Of a DNA stretch of 64,000 nucleotides, positions 8,094 through 17,825 are shown piece after piece. A program made the position numbers and the translations under genes. The DNA is taken from NCBI GenBank assembly GCA_026014485.1, contig JAOZIE010000014.1:893-64892 (forward strand). Direction: 5' to 3'. The first letter of the stretch is position 1. Each line of letters starts with the position of its first letter. Below the pieces are notes generated by a model, which ran no database searches, was not told the origin of the DNA, and worked only from the letters and a program-made list of their open reading frames with translations. The stretch is from Candidatus Bathyarchaeota archaeon. Its GTDB lineage: Archaea; Thermoproteota; Bathyarchaeia; Bathyarchaeales; Bathycorpusculaceae.

Positions 8094-9065
8094 ATGAGAA
8101 CTGCTGTAAAGCTGATGGCACTATTCTTGTTGGTTGCTGTTTTGCTGTCAGCAACGGCTATTGTTCACGCTCAAAACACGACGGTTGACAGTGCCCAAAA
8201 CGCTGTTAACGAGGCTTACGCGGCACTGGTTAAAGCAGACAACGCTGGAGCCGACATAACAGTCTTCAGTGAACAGCTTAACTTTGCCTTAAACCTTACC
8301 TCCCAAGCCCAATCGCTACTTAGTACAGACCCGCAGGAAGCCCAAAACTTGTCTTCACAGGCTCAGATAATAGCCCAAAACGTAACTGACCACGCGTCAA
8401 CCGCTAGAAGTGAAGACCCGCTAAAGCAACCCCTGATAGTAGCCGTAATCGTAGCCGCCTTGATTACTAGCGGGGTTCTTGTTTACCATTTCATTCCTAA
8501 CGCCATCTGGAAAGTGTGGCTAAGACTCAGGAAAAACTATCACGTAAAAACTAGAAATGGAACTACCCAAAATAATGGCCTTGTAATAACTGCCGAACAG
8601 CTTTGTGCGGTTATTTTGGGTGCCACAATAGTTGTTGCTTTTTTCGTTGCATCCCCCTTCTTTTTGCCAAACGGTTCGGGCGAGCCGTTTTCTGAGTTAG
8701 GCATCTTGGGACCCAACATGAATCTGGGAGACTATCCCTCAAATATAGTGGCGGGTGATTCTGTTGACCTTTATGTTTATGTTGGAAACCAGATGGGCAA
8801 ACCAATGTATTATACTGTTATGGTTAAACTTGGGGATAACGGGACAGCTGTAGACCCCGTTGCAGTTGACCCAGTCCAGCAATTTGTCTCAATCGTACCT
8901 CGCAACGGAACTTGGTTTTTCCCCGTGAATGTGCCCTTGACGGAGGCGGGATTAAATCAGCGAATCATATTTGAACTCTGGATTTACAACGAAACCCTGA
9001 ACCAGAACCAGTACCATGACCGATGGGGGCAAGTCTGGCTCAACGTGACCGCCCCCGCCACTTAA
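8094..9065 (+). CDS. Secreted membrane protein with DUF1616-type outer domain
   Basis: About 323 residues from the ATG at 8094, which follows a CAGGGA box. A signal peptide (residues 1-25, ending VHAQ) precedes a helical region with QSLLSTDPQEAQNLSSQA, a membrane segment near 105-130, a basic loop, a second membrane segment near 180-200, and a C-terminal outer domain starting EPFSELGILGPNMNLGDYP. That last part is typical of the extracellular end of DUF1616 proteins. The open frame extends further upstream, but the signal peptide fixes the start. First gene of a plus-strand operon with an ABC exporter. Confidence 0.75.
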   Translation: MRTAVKLMALFLLVAVLLSATAIVHAQNTTVDSAQNAVNEAYAALVKADNAGADITVFSEQLNFALNLTSQAQSLLSTDPQEAQNLSSQAQIIAQNVTDHASTARSEDPLKQPLIVAVIVAALITSGVLVYHFIPNAIWKVWLRLRKNYHVKTRNGTTQNNGLVITAEQLCAVILGATIVVAFFVASPFFLPNGSGEPFSELGILGPNMNLGDYPSNIVAGDSVDLYVYVGNQMGKPMYYTVMVKLGDNGTAVDPVAVDPVQQFVSIVPRNGTWFFPVNVPLTEAGLNQRIIFELWIYNETLNQNQYHDRWGQVWLNVTAPAT

Positions 9066-9111
9066 AGCGGCATCGAAAACATCACGATTAAAGGTGAGGA
9101 GAGAGTAGGGC

Positions 9112-10248
9112 GTGGAGTCGATAGCTTTCAAGATGCTTTTTCGCAGAAAAGGCACCGCGTCAACCATTCTCGCGATTGCTCTTCTTATTGCCCTTTTAGC
9201 CTCTGTGAATTCGTTGGTTAACAACATCAATTCGCAAGCCGACGCCCTGAGCAGGCTTGCTGGGGTGGGCAAAACGTATTTGGTTGTCAGCCAAAACTCG
9301 ACTGCATTAGCTGACAGCAAAGTGGACGCAAACATAGTTGATTCGCTGCGGGGAATTTCGCAAATCGACACTGTTTTGCCTCAAAAATTGTTACAGGCAT
9401 CATTGGAGACCCCATCTGGCAACAGTTACACTGTTACGGTGCGGGGCACAGATAACGTTCCAGCTTTCTTTGATTCTATATGTGCCAAAATTGACGGGTC
9501 ATACTGTATGAACGGTTCCGAGGCAAACATCGGTTTTATTTTATCTAACCTTGCTTCAGTCGGCAAGAACAGTTCAGTGAGTTTATCTTCAGGAAGTAAG
9601 GTAGTTACAATTCAAGTAGTTGGTGTGGTTGAATCCAAAACTTCAAGTGACACTGAAATTGTGGTTCCGTTAGAAACTGCGGATGCTCTCTCAGATGGGA
9701 AAGGTGTTCTCTCGTTTGTCCAGTTCTCCATCAAAGAATCAAATAAGGAAAACGAGGTAATGAGTCGCGTCACTCAGCTTCTGTCTGCCAGCGATAAAGT
9801 GGTTAAGACTCAGCAGATAGACACGTTTGCCCAAGACATAAACGATCAAATAGTTTCCTTTCTGAATTTGTGGTCTTTTGCTGTTTATGCAGTTGTCGTA
9901 GCCGCCTCATATGTCGTTGCCGCAAGGCTAATAGCCGAAGCAAGATTCGAGCTTGCAATGTTTAGAACACTTGGAGCAAAAAAGAGATTCACGTTTGAAC
10001 TTGTCTTTATACACACAATCGTCACTGCGTTTTTAGGTTCTGTTCTTGGACTGACGATAGGAATCGCAGGAGCACAAGTAGCCTCAACAGCCATAAGGTG
10101 GATGTGGGGCAACCTTATGTTATCGCCGTTTCTGGACGGTGGGCAAGCCTTACAGATTATACTTTTGGCGCTTGGCTCCGCAATAGTTGGGTGTATTTAT
10201 CCCGCCGTTAAATCAGCACATAACTCGTCCAAGGAGGGCTCCTTGTGA
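9112..10248 (+). CDS. ABC transporter permease, FtsX/MacB-like
   Basis: A 378-residue permease with a GTG start behind an AGGTGAGGAG box. It has one N-terminal membrane segment (about 17-36), a large outer domain of about 200 residues (MacB-like periplasmic core), and three C-terminal membrane segments of the FtsX fold, including the typical RFELAMFRTLGAKKR coupling segment. It ends by overlapping the next permease gene at 10245-10248. Together with the ATPase at 13048 it should form an exporter or mechanotransmission complex of the LolCDE/MacB type. Confidence 0.85.
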   Translation: MESIAFKMLFRRKGTASTILAIALLIALLASVNSLVNNINSQADALSRLAGVGKTYLVVSQNSTALADSKVDANIVDSLRGISQIDTVLPQKLLQASLETPSGNSYTVTVRGTDNVPAFFDSICAKIDGSYCMNGSEANIGFILSNLASVGKNSSVSLSSGSKVVTIQVVGVVESKTSSDTEIVVPLETADALSDGKGVLSFVQFSIKESNKENEVMSRVTQLLSASDKVVKTQQIDTFAQDINDQIVSFLNLWSFAVYAVVVAASYVVAARLIAEARFELAMFRTLGAKKRFTFELVFIHTIVTAFLGSVLGLTIGIAGAQVASTAIRWMWGNLMLSPFLDGGQALQIILLALGSAIVGCIYPAVKSAHNSSKEGSL

Positions 10249-11438
10249 GTCTTCTTCGCTTCAGATACCTAAACGGGCACCGCATCCTAACACTTGTTTT
10301 AATTCTTACTTTAACCTCTACACTGTTTTCAGTAACTGCCTTCAGTTTTCTTGGTTTCTACAATGGATTCACCGACTACGTAGGAACAGAAAAAGACATA
10401 GTAGCCGTCTACGGCACATCAGGCAGCACACCCTTAACTGGTTTAGTTCCAATGTACTTGGCTGACAACATAAGTTCAGTAGATGGAGTTCTGGCCACCA
10501 GCCCTGAAGTTATCGCTCCCTGCGTCATAAACGGGCGGTCAGTTTTCATAAGGGGTATTCTTCCCCAATCGCTGTCCAAGCTGACCACACTAACCATAAC
10601 AGACGGCGTTGACCTAAATTTGAATGATACCACATCCGCAATCATAGGAGTGGGACTTCAACAGAAACTGAACCTGAAAACTGGAGACAAATTCACCGTT
10701 TTCAGCATAATGTCAGAGAAGTATGTTGATTTGCAGGTTAAAGGTGTTTTCAAGTCGGGCTCACCTCTAGATGACGAAGCTCTTGTCCCAGTTTATGTGG
10801 GTCAATGGCTAAGAGGCGTCAACTATAACCTAGTTTCCGTTATCCGAACTAAAATAAACGAAAATCAAGTTAGCATAAACAGCCTTTATGCAGCACTTAC
10901 CAAAGGAACTTCCCCCACGGCGCCGGCGAGCCCTTCGCAAACAAAAAGTGACACAGAACAACAACTTGAAGGTTTAATCTCTATATCCAGAGCATACATA
11001 AATCCTCAGAGTCTTGGTGTAGATGAAGCCCAAAACTTCATGAAAAGCTACCTTAACCGTTACGGAGTAAGCAAGGACACCCTGATTATATTATCCATAG
11101 TTGTTCTCGTTTTCGCAAGCGGAACTGGAGCCTGTGCCCTAACCTTGTTCATTAATCAGCACAAACAGGAAATAGGTATCATGCGTTCTGTTGGAGCTTC
11201 AGCAAGAAAAATCAAAACAGACCTTCTAATCAAACTGCTTGGTTGGTCTTTAGTTGCTTCAACGTTGGGCACCATTCTGAGCGCTGCGATTTTGGTTTTT
11301 TTCCAAAACATAGGCTACCTACAGGTTTTATCTCATCAAGTTATTTTTCAGCTTGACCCCGTAATTGTAGCTGCTAACTTCGTTTTGATTTCAGCATTGG
11401 TTGCAGTGTGTATAATTCGTTTGGAGATGAAGCAATGA
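10245..11438 (+). CDS. ABC transporter permease, FtsX/MacB-like (second subunit)
   Basis: A 397-residue protein with a GTG start inside the stop of the previous permease (GTGA overlap). One membrane segment near residues 17-37, an outer domain of about 220 residues, and three C-terminal membrane segments. The segment KQEIGIMRSVGASARKIK is the usual FtsX-family contact site for the ATPase. The weak similarity to the preceding gene suggests two different halves of a heterodimeric transporter. The substrate cannot be read from the sequence; the neighbours suggest an envelope component. Confidence 0.85.
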   Translation: MSLLRFRYLNGHRILTLVLILTLTSTLFSVTAFSFLGFYNGFTDYVGTEKDIVAVYGTSGSTPLTGLVPMYLADNISSVDGVLATSPEVIAPCVINGRSVFIRGILPQSLSKLTTLTITDGVDLNLNDTTSAIIGVGLQQKLNLKTGDKFTVFSIMSEKYVDLQVKGVFKSGSPLDDEALVPVYVGQWLRGVNYNLVSVIRTKINENQVSINSLYAALTKGTSPTAPASPSQTKSDTEQQLEGLISISRAYINPQSLGVDEAQNFMKSYLNRYGVSKDTLIILSIVVLVFASGTGACALTLFINQHKQEIGIMRSVGASARKIKTDLLIKLLGWSLVASTLGTILSAAILVFFQNIGYLQVLSHQVIFQLDPVIVAANFVLISALVAVCIIRLEMKQ

Positions 11439-13051
11439 AGAAAGTCTTCTATCTCCTGTTGCCTTTGCTGATTGCCGTTGGATTAAGACTTTACCCTGCA
11501 ATTCTTACGGGTATGCCCTTTTCTACAGATGCGTGGTCTCCGATTAGAAACACCGAACTCCTGCTGCAGAACACGCCAGTACCGTTGAGCGCCACCATAT
11601 TCGACAGTTACAACAACTTCTGGCCCGCCAACAGCCTTTTTGGTGCAGTCATCTCCGAGGTTACGGGCATGCCGCCAATTGTAGCTATGTCTCTTTTCTT
11701 TCCGATAATCGGCGCCGTAGCCGTTCTAGTTTTGTTTGTAATTGTCAATAGGCTCTATAACCTGAAAATTGCGTTCATGGCATCCATGATTTTCGCCACT
11801 GCCTATTACCACGCTTTTTTCACTGCAGGTGTCACCAAAGAAACCTACGCCAGCCCACTTTACTTGCTGCTTATTATGCTGTTTCTTCACCCGAAGATGG
11901 TGAAAAGCAAACAAATCTTCCTTTTTGCAGTAGCCTCCGCCGCCTTGGTCTTAACTCATCACTTCACGTCGCTAATTGCTATACTTATTCTTACAAGCCT
12001 AGCTCTGGGTAACTTCGTGGGCAACATGAGAAAAGGGTTGCCGCCCCAAAAATCTGGCTTTCTTTTACTTGCTATCCCGACGGCTATGAGCATCCTTTAC
12101 TATGGTCTTTTTGCTCAAACTGGTATGGCGATGCCGCTTACCTTAACTGACTGGCTTTCTTTAGCTTCATTCCAACTGTTAGCTTTCACTTTCGTAATCT
12201 ATTCGATTTATAGACCCGCAGTGAATACCAACCCCCGAATCATATACATCACGATAGCTGCAGTAGCTTCCGCATTTCTATACGTAATCCTAAGCTTGAC
12301 TACTAGTCTTATACCCAGTTTCACCGTTAGTATACAGGAAAGCGCTTTACTTTACAGTTCCCCATACCTCATAGCCCTGCCCTTCATTGCTTTGGGCTTT
12401 GAGAACCAGCGTGGTTCCAAAGGCAAATTGATGTCTCTATTTTGGATAGCTCCCCTTGCAGCGCTGGAAGCTTACGCGATTTTCGGAAATAGCCTTGAGA
12501 GCGTAACTTTCTGGATACGGACCCCCAATTTCATCTGCGTTCCTGCAGCCGTACTTGCAGCAGTCGGTTTGTATTGGGTGTATGAACGAACAAAAGGTAT
12601 CAATGCCAAAAGGGTAATCAAACCAGCAATAGGGGCGATAATCGTAGCTATCACAATAATAGGTATTTTTAGCATGTATACAACGGTCTCTCTCCAAGAC
12701 CCCGACATGGGCTACCACTGGGTCTACACAAAACAGGAATTCTACGCTGGAGATTGGCTTACCCAAACAGCTAACCACCAAACAATCGTGGGCGACGTGA
12801 AGGTCTTCTATCTGATGAACGACTACTATAATATGTCAACTGACCGAACACAGGGATTCCGCTACCTAAACGGTGACACCTCAACGCAACCGAATATATT
12901 ATTTACTTACAGTCAGATGCAAAAGAACGGCTACGTGATTGCTCTGCATGGGCTGGACTTGCCTCAAAACTGGACCGAGAAGACTGACCAAATGAATTTG
13001 GTTTACACTAACAAGCTTGTAGATGTTTATGCAGGAGTCGATAAACCATGA
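11435..13051 (+). CDS. Polytopic membrane protein, GT-C glycosyltransferase-like
   Basis: About 538 residues from the ATG at 11435, which overlaps the stop of the upstream permease (ATGA). It has about twelve hydrophobic segments. The first outer loop contains MPFSTDAWSPIRN, placed like the acidic first-loop motif of GT-C glycosyltransferases. A soluble C-terminal tail of about 110 residues contains DPDMGYHWVYTKQEF. GT-C enzymes use polyprenyl-phosphate sugars on the outer face of the membrane. The assignment rests on topology and one motif, so a non-enzymatic membrane protein remains possible. It sits between the permease and ATPase genes of one transporter. Confidence 0.55.
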   Translation: MKKVFYLLLPLLIAVGLRLYPAILTGMPFSTDAWSPIRNTELLLQNTPVPLSATIFDSYNNFWPANSLFGAVISEVTGMPPIVAMSLFFPIIGAVAVLVLFVIVNRLYNLKIAFMASMIFATAYYHAFFTAGVTKETYASPLYLLLIMLFLHPKMVKSKQIFLFAVASAALVLTHHFTSLIAILILTSLALGNFVGNMRKGLPPQKSGFLLLAIPTAMSILYYGLFAQTGMAMPLTLTDWLSLASFQLLAFTFVIYSIYRPAVNTNPRIIYITIAAVASAFLYVILSLTTSLIPSFTVSIQESALLYSSPYLIALPFIALGFENQRGSKGKLMSLFWIAPLAALEAYAIFGNSLESVTFWIRTPNFICVPAAVLAAVGLYWVYERTKGINAKRVIKPAIGAIIVAITIIGIFSMYTTVSLQDPDMGYHWVYTKQEFYAGDWLTQTANHQTIVGDVKVFYLMNDYYNMSTDRTQGFRYLNGDTSTQPNILFTYSQMQKNGYVIALHGLDLPQNWTEKTDQMNLVYTNKLVDVYAGVDKP

Positions 13052-13737
13052 TTGAATTAACTAACGTATCCAAAAAATATGGTTCAACTTATGTGTTAAA
13101 GGATATTAACCTCAAAATTGGCGCAGGCGAGTTCATTTGTATACGAGGAAAATCGGGTGTAGGCAAAACAACTCTGCTTAAGATAATGGGCTTTCTTGAT
13201 GCCCCCGACCAAGGCGAAGTCAAATTGTTAGGAAAAGAAGTCCAGAAAATGGGTGACAGTGCACGATCAGATTTGCGGCTTAATAATGTGGGCTTTGTTT
13301 TTCAATTCTTTAACCTTATTCCGTCGTTGACGGTGCTTGAGAATATTGAGTTGCCGCTTGCTCTTGCGAAATTTAGTAAGTCTCAAAGAAAAGAGCGTGC
13401 GTTTGAACTCATAAATTATTTTGGTCTGACAAAATTGGCTGATAGATTTCCCGAAAGCCTAAGCGGCGGCGAAAGACAACGAATAGCAGTTATAAGAGCA
13501 TTAGCAAACAGCCCAAAGCTCATAATAGCTGATGAACCAACCTCAAGCATAGATGACGAAAACACCCAGCTTTTAATTGACTTGTTCACCAGTATTAACC
13601 AGCAAAAGAACGTGACCATCGTGTTTTCAACAACCGACCTCTACGAAAAACTTCCCGTAACCACAGATTACCTACTAAAAGACGCTCAACTCATTAAAAA
13701 CAGTCATGGTGAACGCAAACAAGAAGAAACTTGTTAA
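13048..13737 (+). CDS. ABC transporter ATP-binding protein (LolD/MacB class)
   Basis: A 229-residue ATPase with Walker A GKSGVGKTT at about residues 34-42, Q-loop FQFFNLIPSLTVLEN, signature LSGGERQR near 142-149, and Walker B LIIADEPTSS. The FNLIP..TVLENIELPL stretch is typical of the MacB/LolD group that pairs with FtsX-like permeases. Its ATG overlaps the stop of the membrane protein gene upstream, which completes an operon of five co-directional genes from 8094. The switch region has TT instead of the usual histidine (VFSTTD), so the H-loop residue seems to be replaced. Confidence 0.9.
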   Translation: MIELTNVSKKYGSTYVLKDINLKIGAGEFICIRGKSGVGKTTLLKIMGFLDAPDQGEVKLLGKEVQKMGDSARSDLRLNNVGFVFQFFNLIPSLTVLENIELPLALAKFSKSQRKERAFELINYFGLTKLADRFPESLSGGERQRIAVIRALANSPKLIIADEPTSSIDDENTQLLIDLFTSINQQKNVTIVFSTTDLYEKLPVTTDYLLKDAQLIKNSHGERKQEETC

Positions 13738-13923
13738 AACGTCACCTTTTTCTGGTCTTTCGCTTCGTACCTTGTACACCAAAATGTAGCGCCAACACAA
13801 AGACTAGACAACTCTGTAACGTAACCTTGCAACTACAAAGAACCCCCTTTGTAGCAAAGCATAAATCGCATTTCACCTAAAACATCCAACCCTCATCAAG
13901 CCTAAAAACACGGAGTCACCGAC

Positions 13924-14970
13924 TTGAACTTATCCACTAAGCGAGTACGCACACTGCTCATCCCCGTGCAAATAGCAGTTAGTATCTTGATTCTTTATTT
14001 GCTGTTTCGCAGCGTGAACCTAGCTGAAACCTATAAAACTCTGTCCCAAGTCAACTTGCCCCTTTTGCTGTTGTCGGCGCTGTTCTGCATCTTTTCTTCA
14101 CTATCCATCGGGTTCGCCCTTCACGGAGCCCTGAAGTCAACTGGTGCAGCCCCACCCATTCAAACCACGCAACTAGCCAACTTTGGGGGGCAACTGCTCG
14201 GCGATGTTACACCTGCAAAATCAGGTTACTTCGCCACGCCAGTGCTGCTTAACCAGTTGAAAGCTGTCCCCATAGAAAAAGGTCTGATGAGCATAATGTC
14301 TGTGGGCGCAACCAACTTCTTCATAAAAGCCGCTTTCTCAAGTGCAGCGCTGATTTACTTTCTAAACCGCATTAGCATTGACTCCACCATGATGAACGCC
14401 ATGCTGATTGGCATAACCTTGCTGCTTGCAGGGGGCATAGGCTTAACCATACTCGTCTGGACCAACTGCCTCTCAAGCTTGCTACAAAAACTCTCTAAAC
14501 TCCCCCTCATAGGCGCAGTTATCAAGAAGCTGGATTCCATACGCGCAACATTTTCCAAAGATAAAGCAGCACTGCGGAAATCCGCTAAAACAACAATCAC
14601 CTCAATTTTTGTTTCTATACTGTTGAGCGCTACCTCACTCTATATAGTCGCTCAAGCAATAGGCTTAACGCAGGCAACTTTTCAAGACCTGCTTTTTATG
14701 GGTCCCCTAACCGCGGTCTTCATGTATGTACCTGTAACCTTCGCGGGGTTAGGGCTTCAAGAAGCGGCATATGTCTTCCTTTTAACAAACTTGGGTGCGC
14801 CCCTCGAAATCGCCTTACCATTCGCGCTTTTGGTTAGGCTTTTAGGGTTATCCACTGACCTCATCGGTTTGCCTGCTCTTGTAAAAACCAGCACAGGTAT
14901 ATTCAATCGACTGGGCAAAAAAGAATCTGTGACAAAAGAAAAACCTGCATCCCCTACTATGAGCGAATAG
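13924..14970 (+). CDS. UPF0104/LPG-synthase-type transmembrane protein (flippase-like)
   Basis: A 348-residue protein with eight or so membrane segments. The motifs GDVTPAKSGYFATPVLL and PVTFAGLGLQEAAYVFLL match the lysylphosphatidylglycerol synthetase membrane domain family (UPF0104). The soluble aminoacyl-transfer domain of true LPG synthetases is absent. The start is TTG at 13924, preceded by GGAG at a good distance; no other start codon fits. Related archaeal proteins are often encoded in glycan or lipid loci, as here. The 3' end overlaps the end of the convergent metalloprotease gene by about 120 bases. Confidence 0.8.
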   Translation: MNLSTKRVRTLLIPVQIAVSILILYLLFRSVNLAETYKTLSQVNLPLLLLSALFCIFSSLSIGFALHGALKSTGAAPPIQTTQLANFGGQLLGDVTPAKSGYFATPVLLNQLKAVPIEKGLMSIMSVGATNFFIKAAFSSAALIYFLNRISIDSTMMNAMLIGITLLLAGGIGLTILVWTNCLSSLLQKLSKLPLIGAVIKKLDSIRATFSKDKAALRKSAKTTITSIFVSILLSATSLYIVAQAIGLTQATFQDLLFMGPLTAVFMYVPVTFAGLGLQEAAYVFLLTNLGAPLEIALPFALLVRLLGLSTDLIGLPALVKTSTGIFNRLGKKESVTKEKPASPTMSE

Positions 14971-15891
14971 GGTTCCCTTTTCTCTTTTTCTATAAACCAG
15001 CGAAACAACTGCTAAAACAGCAACCGCCGCAGCAATGATAACTAGTAATTCCAAAGGCACAAACTTCAAAATGACTTTGAAGACAAACCGCACTGGACCA
15101 ACAATAGGTTCAAGAACCGAAAGCGGCGGGACATTCGCGGATGAAAGCGGGAAAAACTCATATGCAACATCTGAAGGCGAACCAACAGACGATACTTTGG
15201 GCCATTTGTCAGATGGCATTTCTTCTGAAGAATTAGCCAGCCAGCCACAAACAGTTGCTACTCCAAAGACATCTAACGTGGAAATTCCCTGCGCGGGGCT
15301 ACCCAGCAGGCTCGAAGGATACATTATGTCGCCCAAACTGTTGCAGTGACCTAAACCTAAACTGTGACCCAACTCGTGGAGCACAACATTTTGCATCTCC
15401 ACCTCGTCTAATGCGATGCCAAAACCGTTGTTTACCGCTAAAGAAACAGAGCTGTTCACGGCGATTCCTGAAATAGAATAGGTTGCAGATAACCCTACAT
15501 TGTCGCCGCCTCCATTTATCGGCTCTGTAGTCCACGAGACGTAAATGTCAAAACCTGAATGTGCATCGTCGGAAAACGTGGGAACCAAACTGAGCCCCTT
15601 CACATATTCAAACTCTGAATGGTTTGCAGCAAAAACTTGGAATGCATCATTCCAAATTCCCACCGCCCGAAGCACTGAATCCACGTAATATGGTTGCCAC
15701 CAAGACGAGTTCTCCTCGGTAATAACAATGACCTTCAATGTCGGCTGTTCCCATGTGAACTTTTGGATGTCTAAGGTCACGTCGTTCTGTGGGGTCTGTG
15801 CATTAACCATCCTAAAACCGTCGCCCACCACTATGGCTGAACTTGTCACAATCAGCAGAATCAGAAAGGCACCAAAAACTTTATTCTCCAT
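14848..15891 (-). CDS. Secreted matrixin-like zinc metalloprotease, membrane-anchored
   Basis: About 347 residues from the ATG at 15891 (a slightly longer frame starts at 15918). A signal peptide with LILLIVTSSAIVV precedes a catalytic domain holding HELGHSLGLGH followed by IMYPS. This is the extended zinc motif HExGHxxGxxH with the Met-turn of matrixin/M10-like peptidases. A linker then leads to a membrane segment (LLVIIAAAVAVLAVVSLVY). After the expected stop-transfer arginines the frame runs on for about 45 residues rich in Cys and Phe, overlapping the convergent flippase gene. This tail may be real or may reflect loss of an earlier stop codon. The protein probably cleaves surface proteins. 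Confidence 0.8.
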   Translation of the reverse strand: MENKVFGAFLILLIVTSSAIVVGDGFRMVNAQTPQNDVTLDIQKFTWEQPTLKVIVITEENSSWWQPYYVDSVLRAVGIWNDAFQVFAANHSEFEYVKGLSLVPTFSDDAHSGFDIYVSWTTEPINGGGDNVGLSATYSISGIAVNSSVSLAVNNGFGIALDEVEMQNVVLHELGHSLGLGHCNSLGDIMYPSSLLGSPAQGISTLDVFGVATVCGWLANSSEEMPSDKWPKVSSVGSPSDVAYEFFPLSSANVPPLSVLEPIVGPVRFVFKVILKFVPLELLVIIAAAVAVLAVVSLVYRKREKGTLFAHSRGCRFFFCHRFFFAQSIEYTCAGFYKSRQTDEVSG

Positions 15892-16110
15892 TTCCCGCTT
15901 AACCTGATAGCTACACATCCACTTGCCTTATTATTGCTTCTCTTCGCAACAGCGTAAACCCAAAAACACGCCTACCCAGCAGAAATTAACGCGGCAAACC
16001 AAAGGGGTGTTCCCGCAGCACTTAAAGAAATCAGCCTAAAACCAAAAACGATAAACCTTGCCTTCGTTAATTCGCATACAATTGGATTGCATTCGGGAAA
16101 GAGTGGCTTC

Positions 16111-17694
16111 ATGAGTAAAGCGGCTGATTTGGCTAAGCTTTCAGCTAAAGGCGGTTTCAATCTACTGTGGGGTCTAGTTGTCTCCACCGTTATTTCTGCA
16201 GTGGGCACAATATTCATAGCAAGGCTGCTGGGTTCAGACCTTTACGGATTATACGCAGTTGTGCTCACCGTTCCCAACCTTGTTCTCATATTCAGGGACT
16301 GGGGCATAACCGCCGCAGTTGTGCGCTTCACAGCCCAATACCGCGCAGAGGGTAGACTTGACGAAATTAGAAGCGTTTACCTATCTGGCATAATTTTCGA
16401 GCTTATTTTGGGCTTAGTTCTCTCGGTCTTTTCATTTGTATTTGCAGATTTCTTGGCTACCGTTGTTTTTAACCGCCCCGTAATAGCTCCCCTTATACAG
16501 ATTGCATCTTTTTCCATCTTTGTAAGTGGACTGGTAGCGGTTGCTACCGCCGCGTTCACTGGCTACGAGAGGATGGAACTTAACAGCATTATGCTCATCG
16601 GTCAAAGCGTATTCAAAACTGCCCTGATAATTGTGCTTGTAATTTTGGGTTTGGGCACTTCTGGAGCTACCATAGGCTTCACGGCAGGCACATCTATTGC
16701 TGGGTTGATTGGCTTAGTGCTGATTTGGACAATTTACAGACGTTTGCCCAAGCCGTTTTCTCATAAACTTGAAATCAAAGCTTACTTAACTGCGATGTTG
16801 ACGTACTGTTTGCCTTTGTCTTTTGCCACAATAATAACCACTCTTCTTCCGCAGTTCTATGCTTTCCTGTTGCCAATTCACTATACAACCGACAACGTGA
16901 TGATTGGGAACTACGGTGTAGCCATGAATTTTGTGGTTCTCATAACCTTCTTTGCTCAACCCGTCATCACCATGATGTTTCCTGCTTTTTCTAAGCTGGA
17001 CGCAGAAAAAGACAAAGATTCACTCAGAAACGTCTTCCAATATTCCATTAAATACGCCTCGCTTCTTGTTGTCCCCGTCGCAGCTTTGGTTATGTGCCTA
17101 GCAGAACCCGCCGTTAACACCCTCTTTGGGGGCTCATATACTGCAGCACCGCTTTTTCTTGCATTGCTGGCCATACAGTATTTTTACACGGCTTTCGGTC
17201 ACTTGAGCTTGGCTGGACTCTTAAACGGTCAAGGTCAAACAAGTTACGTTCTAAAATTAGCGCTAATCACTGGCGCCATCGGTTTTCCTATGGGCTACTT
17301 GGCAATTATGAACTTCGGCGTTTTAGGCTTAATCGCCACGATAATTGTGTCACTTGTGCCCAGCTTGGTTATTGGTTTACGCTTCGTCAGAAAAACTTAC
17401 GGCGCAGTTGTGGATTGGCTTTCATCCGCAAAAATTCTCTTCTCATCTGCTGTGGCGGCTTCTGTAACGTACTTTCTGGTTTCCCAGTTGAGCTTCACCA
17501 GTTGGATTAGACTTGTCTTGGGAGTAATCCTGTTCATAGTTGTTTTGGTTCCCGCAATTTTACTTACTAGGGCAATTAGCCGATATGACATTGAAAATCT
17601 GCGTAATATGACCAGCAGCTTAGGCATCGTTGGGCGGCTTCTGAGCACCTTACTGGTTCTCCTAGAAAAAATAATGGTCATCGTGAACTTGTGA
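16111..17694 (+). CDS. Polysaccharide biosynthesis (Wzx/MATE-like) flippase
   Basis: About 527 residues from the ATG at 16111; an ATG eight codons upstream is also in frame. Fourteen predicted membrane segments and the start KGGFNLLWGLVVSTVISAVG followed by RLLGSDLYGLYAVVL are typical of Wzx-type oligosaccharide flippases in the MOP superfamily. Such proteins move lipid-linked glycans across the membrane. Downstream lie the dTDP-rhamnose genes, which supply a sugar donor for the same pathway. Confidence 0.9.
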   Translation: MSKAADLAKLSAKGGFNLLWGLVVSTVISAVGTIFIARLLGSDLYGLYAVVLTVPNLVLIFRDWGITAAVVRFTAQYRAEGRLDEIRSVYLSGIIFELILGLVLSVFSFVFADFLATVVFNRPVIAPLIQIASFSIFVSGLVAVATAAFTGYERMELNSIMLIGQSVFKTALIIVLVILGLGTSGATIGFTAGTSIAGLIGLVLIWTIYRRLPKPFSHKLEIKAYLTAMLTYCLPLSFATIITTLLPQFYAFLLPIHYTTDNVMIGNYGVAMNFVVLITFFAQPVITMMFPAFSKLDAEKDKDSLRNVFQYSIKYASLLVVPVAALVMCLAEPAVNTLFGGSYTAAPLFLALLAIQYFYTAFGHLSLAGLLNGQGQTSYVLKLALITGAIGFPMGYLAIMNFGVLGLIATIIVSLVPSLVIGLRFVRKTYGAVVDWLSSAKILFSSAVAASVTYFLVSQLSFTSWIRLVLGVILFIVVLVPAILLTRAISRYDIENLRNMTSSLGIVGRLLSTLLVLLEKIMVIVNL

Positions 17695-17825
17695 AAGTCC
17701 TTCTTCAATCTCACTTCAATTCAAAAATAGAAAAACAAAAAACCGTTTGCGCCCTTCCAAAAAAACGCATGTCTTAAAAAAGATAGATGATAATATACTT
17801 AACAAAACACGATGGGAGGTCCTAT

